A DNA stretch of 15,134 nucleotides from contig DSAR01000417.1 in assembly GCA_011046405.1 (NCBI GenBank), positions 1 to 15,134 on the forward strand. Reading direction: 5' to 3'. The notes below the pieces were generated by a model. The model was not told where the DNA came from and made no database searches. It was given only the letters and a program-made list of their open reading frames with translations. The DNA comes from Chloroflexota bacterium. Lineage in GTDB: Bacteria > Chloroflexota > Anaerolineae > B4-G1. This document shows positions 1 through 7,556 of the stretch, piece by piece (position 1 is the first letter of the stretch; every line of letters starts with the position of its first letter). Position numbers and translations under genes: made by a program.

Positions 1-1185
1 CGCCCGCGCGCGTGAGCTGGTGAGGCACTTTTCGACGATGCGCCGTCCGGCCCGCGAATCTCGCTCGAGGAATTCTCCCATCGCCGTCGCTAACACCGAT
101 TCCACCAGCCCCTTGATCTCGGCGTTCATCAGCTTGACCTTGGTCTGGCTCTCGAACTGTGGATCGGGGTGCTTGACACTGACGATGGCGGTCAATCCCT
201 CGCGGGTGTCCTCGCCGGTGAAATTGGGATCCTTGTCCTTCAACACATTCGCCTCGTGAGCGAAATCGTTGATCGTGCGCGTCAGGCCGGAGCGTAACCC
301 GGTCAAGTGAGTGCCGCCGTCGATGGTGTGAAGCGTATTGGCGAAAGCGTACACCGATTCAGAATAAGCGTCGGTGTACTGGAAAGCCACCTCGATGACC
401 ACCCCGTCGATTTCCTTTTTGGCGTAGACCACGTCGTGGACCGGTTCTCGGTTGCGATTCAGGTAACGCACGAAGGATTGAATCCCGCCCTCGAAGTAAA
501 ACGTCATCTGGCGGGGGAAAGGCTCTTCCCGCTCGTCGACCAGCTTGATCGTGACGCCCTGGGTGACGAAAGCCATCTCTCGCATGCGTTGCATCAGGGT
601 GCTGAAGCGGAAATCGACGTCCTCGAAAATCGTAGGGTCGAAGTGGAAACTAACGGTCATGCCTTGCCCCTCCGCCTTGCCGATGTCTGCCACTGGCGCC
701 GTCGGGATGCCACGTTCGTAGCGCTGAAAGTGTCTCCTGCCGTCGCGGGGATTGTCGACCGTCACCTCCATCCACTCAGAGAGGGCGTTGACTGCCGAGA
801 CGCCGACGCCGTGCAATCCGCCGGAGACCTTGTAACCGCCTCCGCCGAACTTGGCGCCGGAGTGCAGGACGGTCATCACCAGTTCCAGCGTCGGTATGCC
901 CTTTTCGGGGTGGATCGCCGTCGGAATGCCTACCCCGTTATCACGCACGGTCACGCTGGAATCGGGGTGAATGGTCACGTGAATTTCGTCACACCGATCG
1001 GCCAGCGCTTCGTCAATGGCGTTGTCGACAATTTCATATACCAGATGGTGCAATGCCTTGATGTCGGTGCCGCCCACGTACATCCCGGGACGACGTCGAA
1101 TCGCCTCAAGGCCCTCCAGCACTTGAATGTCGGCCGCGCCGTACTGTTCGGCCCCACTTCTCACAAGTTGTTTTTTCTTTACCAT
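1..1185 (-). CDS. gyrB: DNA gyrase subunit B, N-terminal 395 residues (partial, continues beyond position 1)
   Basis: ATP-hydrolysing subunit of the type IIA topoisomerase that introduces negative supercoils; cytoplasmic, partner of GyrA. The minus-strand reading has no stop up to the window edge. GHKL ATPase motifs are in order: EIVDNAIDEAL (residues 51-61, catalytic Glu51 and Mg-binding Asn55), DNGVGIP (82-88) and YKVSGGLHGVGVS (118-130). The transducer domain follows, with DGGTHL and the ATP-contacting QTK loop (SQTKVKL). The start is ATG at 1185, preceded by GAGGAG (1191-1196) with a 5-nt spacer. The TOPRIM and C-terminal parts lie outside the window. Oddities: at the positions that match E. 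coli Arg76, Arg136 and Thr165 this protein appears to have Val85, Phe153 and Met176 (alignment made by eye from memory). ParE is the alternative; GyrB is preferred from overall similarity. The family call is very secure, the gyrB/parE choice somewhat less so. Confidence 0.95.
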   Translation of the reverse strand, partial: MVKKKQLVRSGAEQYGAADIQVLEGLEAIRRRPGMYVGGTDIKALHHLVYEIVDNAIDEALADRCDEIHVTIHPDSSVTVRDNGVGIPTAIHPEKGIPTLELVMTVLHSGAKFGGGGYKVSGGLHGVGVSAVNALSEWMEVTVDNPRDGRRHFQRYERGIPTAPVADIGKAEGQGMTVSFHFDPTIFEDVDFRFSTLMQRMREMAFVTQGVTIKLVDEREEPFPRQMTFYFEGGIQSFVRYLNRNREPVHDVVYAKKEIDGVVIEVAFQYTDAYSESVYAFANTLHTIDGGTHLTGLRSGLTRTINDFAHEANVLKDKDPNFTGEDTREGLTAIVSVKHPDPQFESQTKVKLMNAEIKGLVESVLATAMGEFLERDSRAGRRIVEKCLTSSRARA

Positions 1186-1201
1186 TAGCACTCCTCACAC
1201 A

Positions 1202-1251
1202 GTGACTGCTCGCATAGATCATCGAAACAGGATGACCAGCAGAGCAGTCAC
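1202..1251 (-). promoter_or_regulatory. gyrB leader hairpin (10-bp perfect inverted repeat)
   Basis: GTGACTGCTC (1202-1211) and GAGCAGTCAC (1242-1251) are perfect inverted copies separated by 30 bp. The loop holds a second imperfect stem (GATCATC against GATGACC). In the gyrB mRNA this gives a two-tier stem-loop ending about 5 nt before the Shine-Dalgarno sequence. It is too far from any T-run to be a simple terminator. It could control translation or stability of gyrB mRNA, or be an operator in DNA. The inverted repeat is seen directly; the role is inferred. Confidence 0.55.
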
Positions 1252-1265
1252 ATACATCTAATCAA

Positions 1266-1316
1266 GGTATCATCTCCATAAACCGAGGGGCTTCCCCTAC
1301 TTATTGAGATGATACT
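1266..1316. repeat. Short palindromic element, copy 1 (51 bp)
   Basis: The left arm GGTATCATCTCCATAA (1266-1281) and right arm TTATTGAGATGATACT (1301-1316) are inverted copies matching at 14 of 16 positions. They enclose a small GGGG/CCCC hairpin (AACCGAGGGGCTTCCCCTAC). The arms, and the bases next to them inside (ACCG-GGGGCT and CCCC-A-C), match the 104-bp element at 9770-9873, so both belong to one family. This copy lies 15 bp past the stop codon of the upstream membrane-protein gene and before the gyrB leader, so it may also act as a 3' mRNA structure between the two genes. Confidence 0.7.
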
Positions 1317-1331
1317 AACCAAGCACTTCAA

Positions 1332-2342
1332 TTACGATGTACTGGCCGTCGTCTGGCGCAATTCCGCGAGCTGCCCAACGCGCTCCTGATAGAACACAAA
1401 CGTAGCCGCCGCCAACCCCGTCGCCACACAACTGTTACCGAAGATGCCAAGCAGCATGGACCAGGAATCCAGCGAGGGAAGTGTCCAGACGAGACCCAAA
1501 CCTTCATAAATGACGAAAGTCAGCAGGAGCAATCCCAAAACCGAGGGGGCTTGCATCTGCATCAGCACAAAGCTTTCCCAGATCGCTTGCCAGAGTCCTC
1601 TTTCCCCGACCAACAAAGCAGGGACGACGAATACCATGTTCAGCGCCAGGTAAATCCCCAGACCCATCCCCAGCGCCCACATCACAAATCCCAGCACAGG
1701 CGAGATGAGGGCCATCATACCCACCACCAACATCCAGACACCGCCCAACACCACTCCGACAACGAGCAAAACAAAGGCAAAGAGAAGTACACGTATGAAC
1801 TTGCCAAAATTGGTGCGGGCGGAGAGAGAAGAGTCGGCGTTCGATTGATCGGGCAAACGCGCATCGCGCACCCGGCGGGCCAGGCCATTCAAATACAAGA
1901 ATCCCAGCAACAAGCCAATGGGCATCAAAAGAATCATCCAGCCCAACAAGACACCGAAATTCGAGACCGATAAAACCGTCAGATCTCCCATGGGAGAAAT
2001 CGCCTCAGACAGACGCCACGCCAGCAAACTGGGCAAATGGAGTAAGGGTATCACGCTGAGCAACGAGGCCAGGTCCAACCCCTCACCGATGGTTTCCAAC
2101 GTCTGGATCGCCTGGTCGATTTGCTGCGCCATGAGGGAAGTGGGCATTGCCTGTGTTCTCATCGCTATCACGATGCGATCCATCAACGGGTCCAGCGAAA
2201 TCTGAGGCCCGAGCCAGAGCAGCAGATCTAGCAGCATCGGCAGGGCGACGAGCCAAAGTCGCCACCCCACGATCTCGAAACCGGCTGTTATGCTTCCAAT
2301 GACGCCTAGCGGCGTTTGTTTCTCATTCTGAATGCTCATCAT
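1332..2342 (-). CDS. Polytopic integral membrane protein of unknown function
   Basis: I do not recognise a named family. The 336-residue product is strongly hydrophobic with about seven or eight membrane segments, near residues 25-46, 89-109, 124-151, 180-240 (two or three segments), 255-280 and 290-320. There is a charged cytoplasmic-type loop around 152-178 (LARRVRDARLPDQ). No signal peptide, catalytic motif or metal site is visible. The hydrophobic pattern and the absence of periplasmic domains suggest a structural or transport role, but no substrate can be proposed. Two consecutive ATG codons (2342 and 2339) are possible starts. The ribosome site is weak (GAAG about 4-7 nt upstream), and a good promoter lies 11 bp upstream. 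It is transcribed toward gyrB, with a palindromic element and a hairpin in the 146-bp gap. Confidence 0.8.
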   Translation of the reverse strand: MMSIQNEKQTPLGVIGSITAGFEIVGWRLWLVALPMLLDLLLWLGPQISLDPLMDRIVIAMRTQAMPTSLMAQQIDQAIQTLETIGEGLDLASLLSVIPLLHLPSLLAWRLSEAISPMGDLTVLSVSNFGVLLGWMILLMPIGLLLGFLYLNGLARRVRDARLPDQSNADSSLSARTNFGKFIRVLLFAFVLLVVGVVLGGVWMLVVGMMALISPVLGFVMWALGMGLGIYLALNMVFVVPALLVGERGLWQAIWESFVLMQMQAPSVLGLLLLTFVIYEGLGLVWTLPSLDSWSMLLGIFGNSCVATGLAAATFVFYQERVGQLAELRQTTASTS

Positions 2343-2353
2343 TTATCTTCGTA

Positions 2354-2382
2354 ATTTTACCACAAACATAGCCATATGAAAA
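2354..2382 (-). promoter_or_regulatory. Sigma70-like promoter for the membrane-protein gene
   Basis: On the minus strand TTTTCA (2377-2382) is followed after 17 bp by TAAAAT (2354-2359), preceded by TGG so that it also reads as an extended -10 (TGnTAAAAT). The -10 is 11 bp from the first ATG at 2342, which gives a very short leader. This fits the weak ribosome-binding site. Confidence 0.5.
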
Positions 2383-2560
2383 CCCTACCTGGCATTTGCT
2401 GTCGAAGAGAAATACAAAAGACCAGGGTGATCCGGCCGCTTCCAGGTGACGCGTTGACTTCCGTCATCACCTTGCCGATAGCCCGTACGCCATCGGTGGC
2501 GGATTGTGGCCCGCTCCTGCACACGTATGCTGGACAGTTACACGACTGCAAACGTAATCC

Positions 2561-2580
2561 TGATATAATTGTTATATAAC
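2561..2580 (+). promoter_or_regulatory. Extended -10 promoter and overlapping palindrome upstream of the S8 protease gene
   Basis: TGATATAAT (2561-2569) is a perfect extended -10 box. No good -35 is visible at 16-18 bp. GTTATATAAC (2571-2580), a perfect 10-bp palindrome, covers the expected transcription start near 2576 and could be an operator. The rest of 2343-2633 holds no gene I can support. Confidence 0.45.
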
Positions 2581-2633
2581 GCTCACAACACGATAGGGGC
2601 TGATCTGCTATAGTATGGTGGAGGATTCGCTTA

Positions 2634-5600
2634 TTGAAAGCGATATTGAAAAATATGGATTTTGTGTTACGATACGCGCAAGATAGCGACAGACCAGGCA
2701 GGATAATGATGCATCTAGAACTTAATCCGATCCTACTACTTACTCTAATTCTCCTCTTCCAATCCAATCCTCTAATTGTCGAGCCATTGCCTCTCCCGCC
2801 CCCCCAGGAAGGGGAAATTATAACGTTACCGACGTGGTGGGCGAAATTTCCCCCAGACATCTCGCACAATGGATGGGATCGATCTGGAATGTGGGCGCCG
2901 TCAACTTCTGACACGTCCGCCGGCCACATAGCCATCGCCCCACCCGCATTACACGTCGAGACCCACGCTCCAAGAGCCATCACCCGTCACCTGACGATCA
3001 CGTATGACGCTGCCCCATCTCTTCACTACACGATATACAAGATGCCCCAGGCTGTATTCAACGGTCCATATCTTCCACCGCACGCCCACGCTTCTCCAGG
3101 CCCGGGCGACCTCTACGTGGAAGCAACGCTTCGGGCTGCCATAGAAAGCGGCGAAAGCGTGGGTTACGTCATCTACCTCCACGAGCACCCCGATATCTCT
3201 CCGGCTTATGGGATGGATTGGATCGAGCGCGGCCGTTTCGTGTCGAACGCCCTGCGAGAGACCGCTAAAAGGTCTCAGGCCCAGGTGCGAGCCTACCTGG
3301 ATGAACGAGACGTCGATTACCGGACATTCTGGATCGACAACGTGATCGTCGTCGAAACCTCCTCCCACGCTACTTTCGAGGGACTCCAGACGTTCCCCGA
3401 AATCGAAGCCCTGAGATCCCAACGGTCGCTAGGCCTGATCGAGCCAGACCCAGTCTCCACATCCCCAAACACGTCCGCTATCGAAACGAACATCACCCAC
3501 GTGCAGGCCGACCGGGTCTGGAACGAGTTTCACGTCACCGGAGCAGACATCGTCGTGGCCAACATCGATACCGGCGTCCGCCACACCCACCAGGCCCTGG
3601 TCAAGCAGTATCGGGGCAATCTGGGGGGCGGCGACTTCGAACACGCTTACAATTGGCTCGATCCCGCCTCTGGCAGAACGACCCCCTTCGACGAACATGG
3701 TCACGGCAGCCACACAATGGGCATTATCGTCGGCGACGACGGCGGCGCGAACCGGGTAGGGATGGCGCCAGGCGCTCAATGGATCGCCTGCGACGCCTGC
3801 GCTCACAGGAACTGTTCCACCGCGGCGATCCTGACCTGCGCCGAATGGATCGTCGCGCCATATCCCGAGGATAACCCAGAAGCTGCTAACGCCGATCTCC
3901 GCCCTCACGTCGTCAACAATTCCTGGGGCGGTTGCCATACCGCCTACGATCCCTGGTTCCAGGGCGTGGTCGATGCATGGCACGCGGCCGGCATTTACCC
4001 GGTCTTTTCCAGCGGCAACGTCGACGCATACCCCTGCCCCTCATCAGCCGCCTGTGGAACAGTGGGAAACCCGGCCCGCTATGGCAACGTCACCGCCGTA
4101 GGTTCCACCGGGCAAAGTAACGGCCAACTCGCCAGTCATTCCCTGTGGGGGCCGACCGATAACCTGGATGCCGTCAACCCGCGTGGTTATCCCGACCTCA
4201 AACCACAAGTCGTGGCGCCTGGGGTGGGCATTCGCTCGGCCCATCGCACCGAAGACAACGCGTACACCGCGATGAGCGGCACGTCTATGTCCGCCCCGCA
4301 CGTCGCCGGCCTGGTCGCCCTGATGTGGCAAGCCGCCCCTTGCCTGGTCGGCAACTATCCCGATACCGAGACCCTGATCGAGCAAAGCGCCACCCCCATC
4401 CCTCACCCCACCAACTGTGGGAGCGAAGGCCCCGACAACGCGCCCAATTACGCCACCGGCTGGGGAGAGATCGACGCTTACGCCAGCGTTCGCGCCGCCA
4501 TCGACTACTGTGGCGCCGACTGGCTGCCCTGGGTTGACGTCGAACCGGCATACGGCATCCTGGAAGGCGGCGATCCCCAACAGGTCACGGTGACTTTCAC
4601 GTGTAACCAGACGAGCACACAACTCGCACAACCGATCTTGGGCACACTGCGCTTTCTGCCCAACGACCCCGACGTCCCTTTCCAGGACGTCGATCTCGTT
4701 TTCTACTGCAGCGGCGAACATCCCATCCCTCGCTGGGAAAAAGAGGTTTGGATCAACGATCGGCCCACCCATCCCGCGACCGGCCCGTACATTGTCCGGG
4801 CAGAGGATACGATCACCGTCGTCGATCGAGTCCGCGCCACCTGCGCCCAATGTTTCAGCGCCACTCTGACAGAAACGTGGGGCAGCGGGCCGGGCAGTGG
4901 GCTGAAATTGATCCACTACGAAACGGATGGCGCCGGCGTCGTGACGCGCACCAGCGACGGCGCGCTGCCGCCCGGCGACCATCACGGTCTGGTCTGGCGA
5001 CTGACCAAGGTCACGCCAGACACGTCCTACCATTTCACCAAGACCTTCGAGGTCCAATACGGCGATTGGAGCGCCGGCGCCATCACCGGAAGCTACACGG
5101 TCGATGGGGCCGCCCAGCAACTGACCGATACGGTCGTCAACTTTCATCCCTACCGGCCGGCCATCCAGTTGAAGAAAAGCGGCCGTGCCACAGCCAACAG
5201 CGGCGAGATCGTCCCGATCACGTTGACCCTCGCCAGCCGGAGCGAGGTCTATCACGCCGCGACCCTGACCGACGTCCTGCCGCCAGGCCTGACCTACGCC
5301 GGGCATCTGAGCACTACCCATGGCCATGCCTGGCACAGCGATGGGGTCATCCATTGGACCTGCTATACCGGAACGGAAGTCCCCGGCGCTCCCGGGAATT
5401 ACGTCATGGACGGCGGTTTCGAGGGAGGCACGCCTAACCCGTATTGGGAGGAAAGCTCTAGCAACTTTGGCACGCCCATATGCAACACGAGCAATTGTAA
5501 CGTGGGTGAAGAATCCGGCGCTCACACAGGAGACTGGTGGGTCTGGTTTGGCGGTATCAGCAGCTACGACGAAATTGGCTCTGTGGCCCAGGAGATGTTT

Positions 5601-6488
5601 ATAGCACGAGGAAAAGCTGAGTTAAGCTTCTGGTTGAAAATACTCAGCGCACAACGACCCGGTTATCTCACCGTCTCCATCGACGAGAGCCCGGTTTTCT
5701 CGACGACGGAGGCCGAAATCGCGACGTATCGAAGCTACCAACCGGTCATCCTGGACGTCAGTCGCTTTGCCGATGGCGACGTTCATATCTTGCGCTTCGA
5801 CGCCGCCACCCAAGCGGGTGGCTACACGAATTTCTTCGTCGACGACGTCGCGTTGGACGTGGAGACTACACCGCTGCCCTCCGTTATCACCATCACCTTC
5901 GACGTAAAAGTCACCGGAGCCGTGGGTGAGATCATCCGCAATAGAGCATCGCTGGATTGGCAGATCGACCACACGACGGACGCACACGACGTGCACATCG
6001 TTCCCGACGATCTGGATAGCGTCTGGGAACAAAGCGTCTACGTCAACGGCAAGACAAAAACGGGTCGTTCAATCATAGTCACGACCGACGACGTCATCCA
6101 GGTCGTCGATCGCCTGTGGATCAGCGATACCGATCGCATCACCTTCACCCTGGCCGAAGCATGGACCCCCGCGTTGAAGCTGCTCACGCAAACCGTGACC
6201 GCCCTGCCCGGCGGCACACTCCTACTGCCCGGCGGCACACTCGCGTTTCCCAACGATCTCCTCACTGCCTCCCACGCATCGACGTGGACCGTGACCGGCG
6301 GGCCAGCCGAGTGGACTTACGCCCACACCAAGACCTTCGTCCTCACGAGCGATGTGTGGGGCGTCGAACACGTCATCGCGACCCTGGCGCTGGAGGACCG
6401 GTACCGGCCTCACGCACCCGCCGTGATACGCTTCTTGAGCGGCGTCAAGGCCCAGTGTTACCTGCCGCTGCTCATAAGAGATCATTAA
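2634..6488 (+). CDS. Secreted subtilisin-like serine protease (peptidase family S8) with C-terminal beta-sandwich modules
   Basis: Extracellular endopeptidase of 1284 residues. Start: TTG at 2634 with GGAGG (2620-2624), 9-nt spacer; ATG at 2706 or 2709 is possible but has poorer spacing. Hydrophobic export segment near residues 31-50. An I9-like propeptide (about 177-262) precedes the catalytic domain (about 285-615): Asp312 in DTG, His357 in HGSHTMG, oxyanion Asn462 in SSGN, Ser551 in GTSMSAPH. All four are present, so it should be active; the layout resembles bacillopeptidase F-type S8 enzymes. Downstream are two related modules (about 703-826 and 1130-1255) sharing VVDR, a TLxEW-like strand and TKTF. 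Between them a DUF11-like domain (about 845-1115) is interrupted by a ligand-binding-type module (about 920-1083, GGFEGG to FFVDDV). The C-terminus YLPLLIRDH resembles tails of Chloroflexota exported proteins. It is the only intact plus-strand gene here; no terminator was seen after it. Confidence 0.93.
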   Translation: MKAILKNMDFVLRYAQDSDRPGRIMMHLELNPILLLTLILLFQSNPLIVEPLPLPPPQEGEIITLPTWWAKFPPDISHNGWDRSGMWAPSTSDTSAGHIAIAPPALHVETHAPRAITRHLTITYDAAPSLHYTIYKMPQAVFNGPYLPPHAHASPGPGDLYVEATLRAAIESGESVGYVIYLHEHPDISPAYGMDWIERGRFVSNALRETAKRSQAQVRAYLDERDVDYRTFWIDNVIVVETSSHATFEGLQTFPEIEALRSQRSLGLIEPDPVSTSPNTSAIETNITHVQADRVWNEFHVTGADIVVANIDTGVRHTHQALVKQYRGNLGGGDFEHAYNWLDPASGRTTPFDEHGHGSHTMGIIVGDDGGANRVGMAPGAQWIACDACAHRNCSTAAILTCAEWIVAPYPEDNPEAANADLRPHVVNNSWGGCHTAYDPWFQGVVDAWHAAGIYPVFSSGNVDAYPCPSSAACGTVGNPARYGNVTAVGSTGQSNGQLASHSLWGPTDNLDAVNPRGYPDLKPQVVAPGVGIRSAHRTEDNAYTAMSGTSMSAPHVAGLVALMWQAAPCLVGNYPDTETLIEQSATPIPHPTNCGSEGPDNAPNYATGWGEIDAYASVRAAIDYCGADWLPWVDVEPAYGILEGGDPQQVTVTFTCNQTSTQLAQPILGTLRFLPNDPDVPFQDVDLVFYCSGEHPIPRWEKEVWINDRPTHPATGPYIVRAEDTITVVDRVRATCAQCFSATLTETWGSGPGSGLKLIHYETDGAGVVTRTSDGALPPGDHHGLVWRLTKVTPDTSYHFTKTFEVQYGDWSAGAITGSYTVDGAAQQLTDTVVNFHPYRPAIQLKKSGRATANSGEIVPITLTLASRSEVYHAATLTDVLPPGLTYAGHLSTTHGHAWHSDGVIHWTCYTGTEVPGAPGNYVMDGGFEGGTPNPYWEESSSNFGTPICNTSNCNVGEESGAHTGDWWVWFGGISSYDEIGSVAQEMFIARGKAELSFWLKILSAQRPGYLTVSIDESPVFSTTEAEIATYRSYQPVILDVSRFADGDVHILRFDAATQAGGYTNFFVDDVALDVETTPLPSVITITFDVKVTGAVGEIIRNRASLDWQIDHTTDAHDVHIVPDDLDSVWEQSVYVNGKTKTGRSIIVTTDDVIQVVDRLWISDTDRITFTLAEAWTPALKLLTQTVTALPGGTLLLPGGTLAFPNDLLTASHASTWTVTGGPAEWTYAHTKTFVLTSDVWGVEHVIATLALEDRYRPHAPAVIRFLSGVKAQCYLPLLIRDH
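6204..6242 (+). repeat. 21-bp in-frame tandem duplication inside the protease gene
   Basis: The 18-bp sequence CTGCCCGGCGGCACACTC occurs at 6204-6221 and again at 6225-6242 without change. It encodes LPGGTL twice in the last beta-module of the protease. The perfect identity suggests a recent slippage event. Confidence 0.8.
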
Positions 6489-6678
6489 CCACGCCACAAG
6501 CTATGGAAAGAAAACGAATTTCTAGGATTAACGGATTTGGCCATCTCCGCTCACTGGATTGCTTTCGTTTTCTCCTTTTTCTCCTTTCGCGTGCCACCCA
6601 ATCCTGAAATCCCATCAATCTGTGTTCTTTTACTAATTACACACACCCTCTCGAACAGTTACAACCCGGCTTCTCAAG
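6489..6678. other. AT-richer intergenic stretch between convergent genes
   Basis: No coding potential that I can support. The sequence is lower in GC than its flanks and carries pyrimidine runs (TTCTCCTTTTTCTCCTTTCG near 6570-6590). Phrases such as GGATTAACGGATTT and AATCCTGAAATCCCATCAAT resemble, from memory, degenerate intergenic repeats common in Chloroflexota genomes. That resemblance needs a search to confirm. Confidence 0.35.
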
Positions 6679-6709
6679 CAAAAGCAGGGCATTGTTTCCA
6701 ATGCCCTGC
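6679..6709 (-). terminator. Intrinsic terminator of the DUF3786 operon
   Basis: GCAGGGCATTG (6684-6694) and CAATGCCCTGC (6699-6709) form a perfect 11-bp stem with a 4-base loop. On the minus strand the stem is followed at once by TTTTGCTT. The structure starts 27 bp past the stop codon of the DUF3786 gene. The plus-strand side has no T-run, so it serves the minus-strand genes. Confidence 0.85.
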
Positions 6710-6736
6710 TGGCTGCCGAGCTAAAACACGACAAAC

Positions 6737-7387
6737 TCAAGATGGTTTCGCAGCCTTCAACAAACGCCCCACCAACTGGCTCCCCAGGACCGCCAGGCCA
6801 TCGGTGGACATGTAATGACTGGCGGAATCTTCAAAGAGCACCCGCGCCTGGGACGGGAACTCCTCATCTCCCTCCCAATAGACAAGCCCCAGGTGAACGC
6901 GCGGGAAAACGGTGAACGTATATCCCGCGTCGCCGATGTCCAAAGGCTCACCGCCCAGGACCTCGCCCCCCCGGCGGAAAGCCTCAACACCTCCCTCAAG
7001 CTCACGCACCAGGCGTCCTCCCGAATAGCCCTGGAACGCCTGCACGTAGAACATACCATTAGGCAGTTCCCTGAACCCTACCCAACGCCCCGAGGGCGTC
7101 GTTCCGTCGGCCGTAGCCATGTAGGTCAGGATCAGGCTCTGCACGAATGATGAGGCTGGCTCATCGGCGCCCACCTTCCGCACGGTGAAATCATCAGCCG
7201 AGACCACGTAAGGCTGTCCAAAGAAGACGAGCCGATAATCACCCGCCTCGTCCTGCTCGCAGCCAGTGCGCAAGACCAGCTTGGCAGGCTTGATCGTTTG
7301 CAGGACCTGTTTGGCTTCCTCGAGCACCGGCGCCAATCGATCGAACCATTCCTTGAGTTGCGGGACCGCTTTACCTTCCTGTAACAC
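6737..7387 (-). CDS. DUF3786 domain protein
   Basis: 216-residue soluble protein. The C-terminal half carries what I recognise as the DUF3786 signature: a FFGQPY strand near residues 55-60, then FPRVHLGLVYW, GDEEFP and ARVLFEDSASHYM (residues 161-193). The family occurs mostly in anaerobic bacteria and archaea and has no established function. No signal peptide, transmembrane segment or CxxC cluster is visible, and the single Cys near residue 43 is not part of a motif. The start is GTG at 7387, chosen because GGGAGG lies 6 nt upstream. It overlaps the 3' end of the preceding 61-residue gene by 17 bp, so the two are almost certainly co-transcribed and probably translationally coupled. A strong terminator follows. 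Confidence 0.8.
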   Translation of the reverse strand: MLQEGKAVPQLKEWFDRLAPVLEEAKQVLQTIKPAKLVLRTGCEQDEAGDYRLVFFGQPYVVSADDFTVRKVGADEPASSFVQSLILTYMATADGTTPSGRWVGFRELPNGMFYVQAFQGYSGGRLVRELEGGVEAFRRGGEVLGGEPLDIGDAGYTFTVFPRVHLGLVYWEGDEEFPSQARVLFEDSASHYMSTDGLAVLGSQLVGRLLKAAKPS

Positions 7388-7556
7388 GCACGACCTCCCG
7401 CATCAACGCCAGGAACTCCTCCCAATCCTCCCAATAAAAATGCACGGTGACCGGCCCCACCTCCAGGTGATAGGTCATCTCCCCATCGGGATCCGCGGTC
7501 TGCCATACACTGAAATTCTCCGTCTCCGATAAAATTTCGATCGTAGGTTCTTCCAT
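7371..7556 (-). CDS. Small acidic hypothetical protein (61 residues)
   Basis: Not a family I recognise. The 61-residue product is rich in Glu and Asp with several aromatic residues (SVWQTADPDGEMTYHLEVG, HFYWEDWEEF), predicted as two or three beta strands followed by an amphipathic helix. The ATG at 7556 is preceded by GGAGG with a 5-nt spacer, which is why a longer in-frame reading starting at 7643 was not used. Its last 17 bp overlap the start of the DUF3786 gene, so the products may act together. The good ribosome site, the overlap and the shared terminator support a real gene. Confidence 0.75.
   Translation of the reverse strand: MEEPTIEILSETENFSVWQTADPDGEMTYHLEVGPVTVHFYWEDWEEFLALMREVVRVTGR

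Noticed and set aside
307..1188. Long plus-strand open frame of 293 codons
   Set aside because: It is the antisense of gyrB, whose minus-strand frame carries every ATPase motif and runs off the window edge.
2554..2581. Three TAAY hexamers at 11-bp spacing (GTAATC, ATAATT, ATAACG) before the protease gene, like a weak Pho box
   Set aside because: Only three degenerate units, overlapping a perfect extended -10, with no -10 at the 9-bp distance seen in the two convincing arrays.
2357..2983. 208-codon minus-strand frame with a phrase AIGKVMTEV resembling part of GatB/YqeY-type proteins
   Set aside because: The match is only a few residues, the rest of the frame is unlike that family, and it overlaps the start of the protease gene; no ribosome site was seen.
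4044..5525. 493-codon minus-strand open frame inside the protease gene
   Set aside because: Antisense to the S8 protease catalytic and modular region, Gly/Ala/Val-rich low-information product without a family pattern; high GC in the third position explains it.
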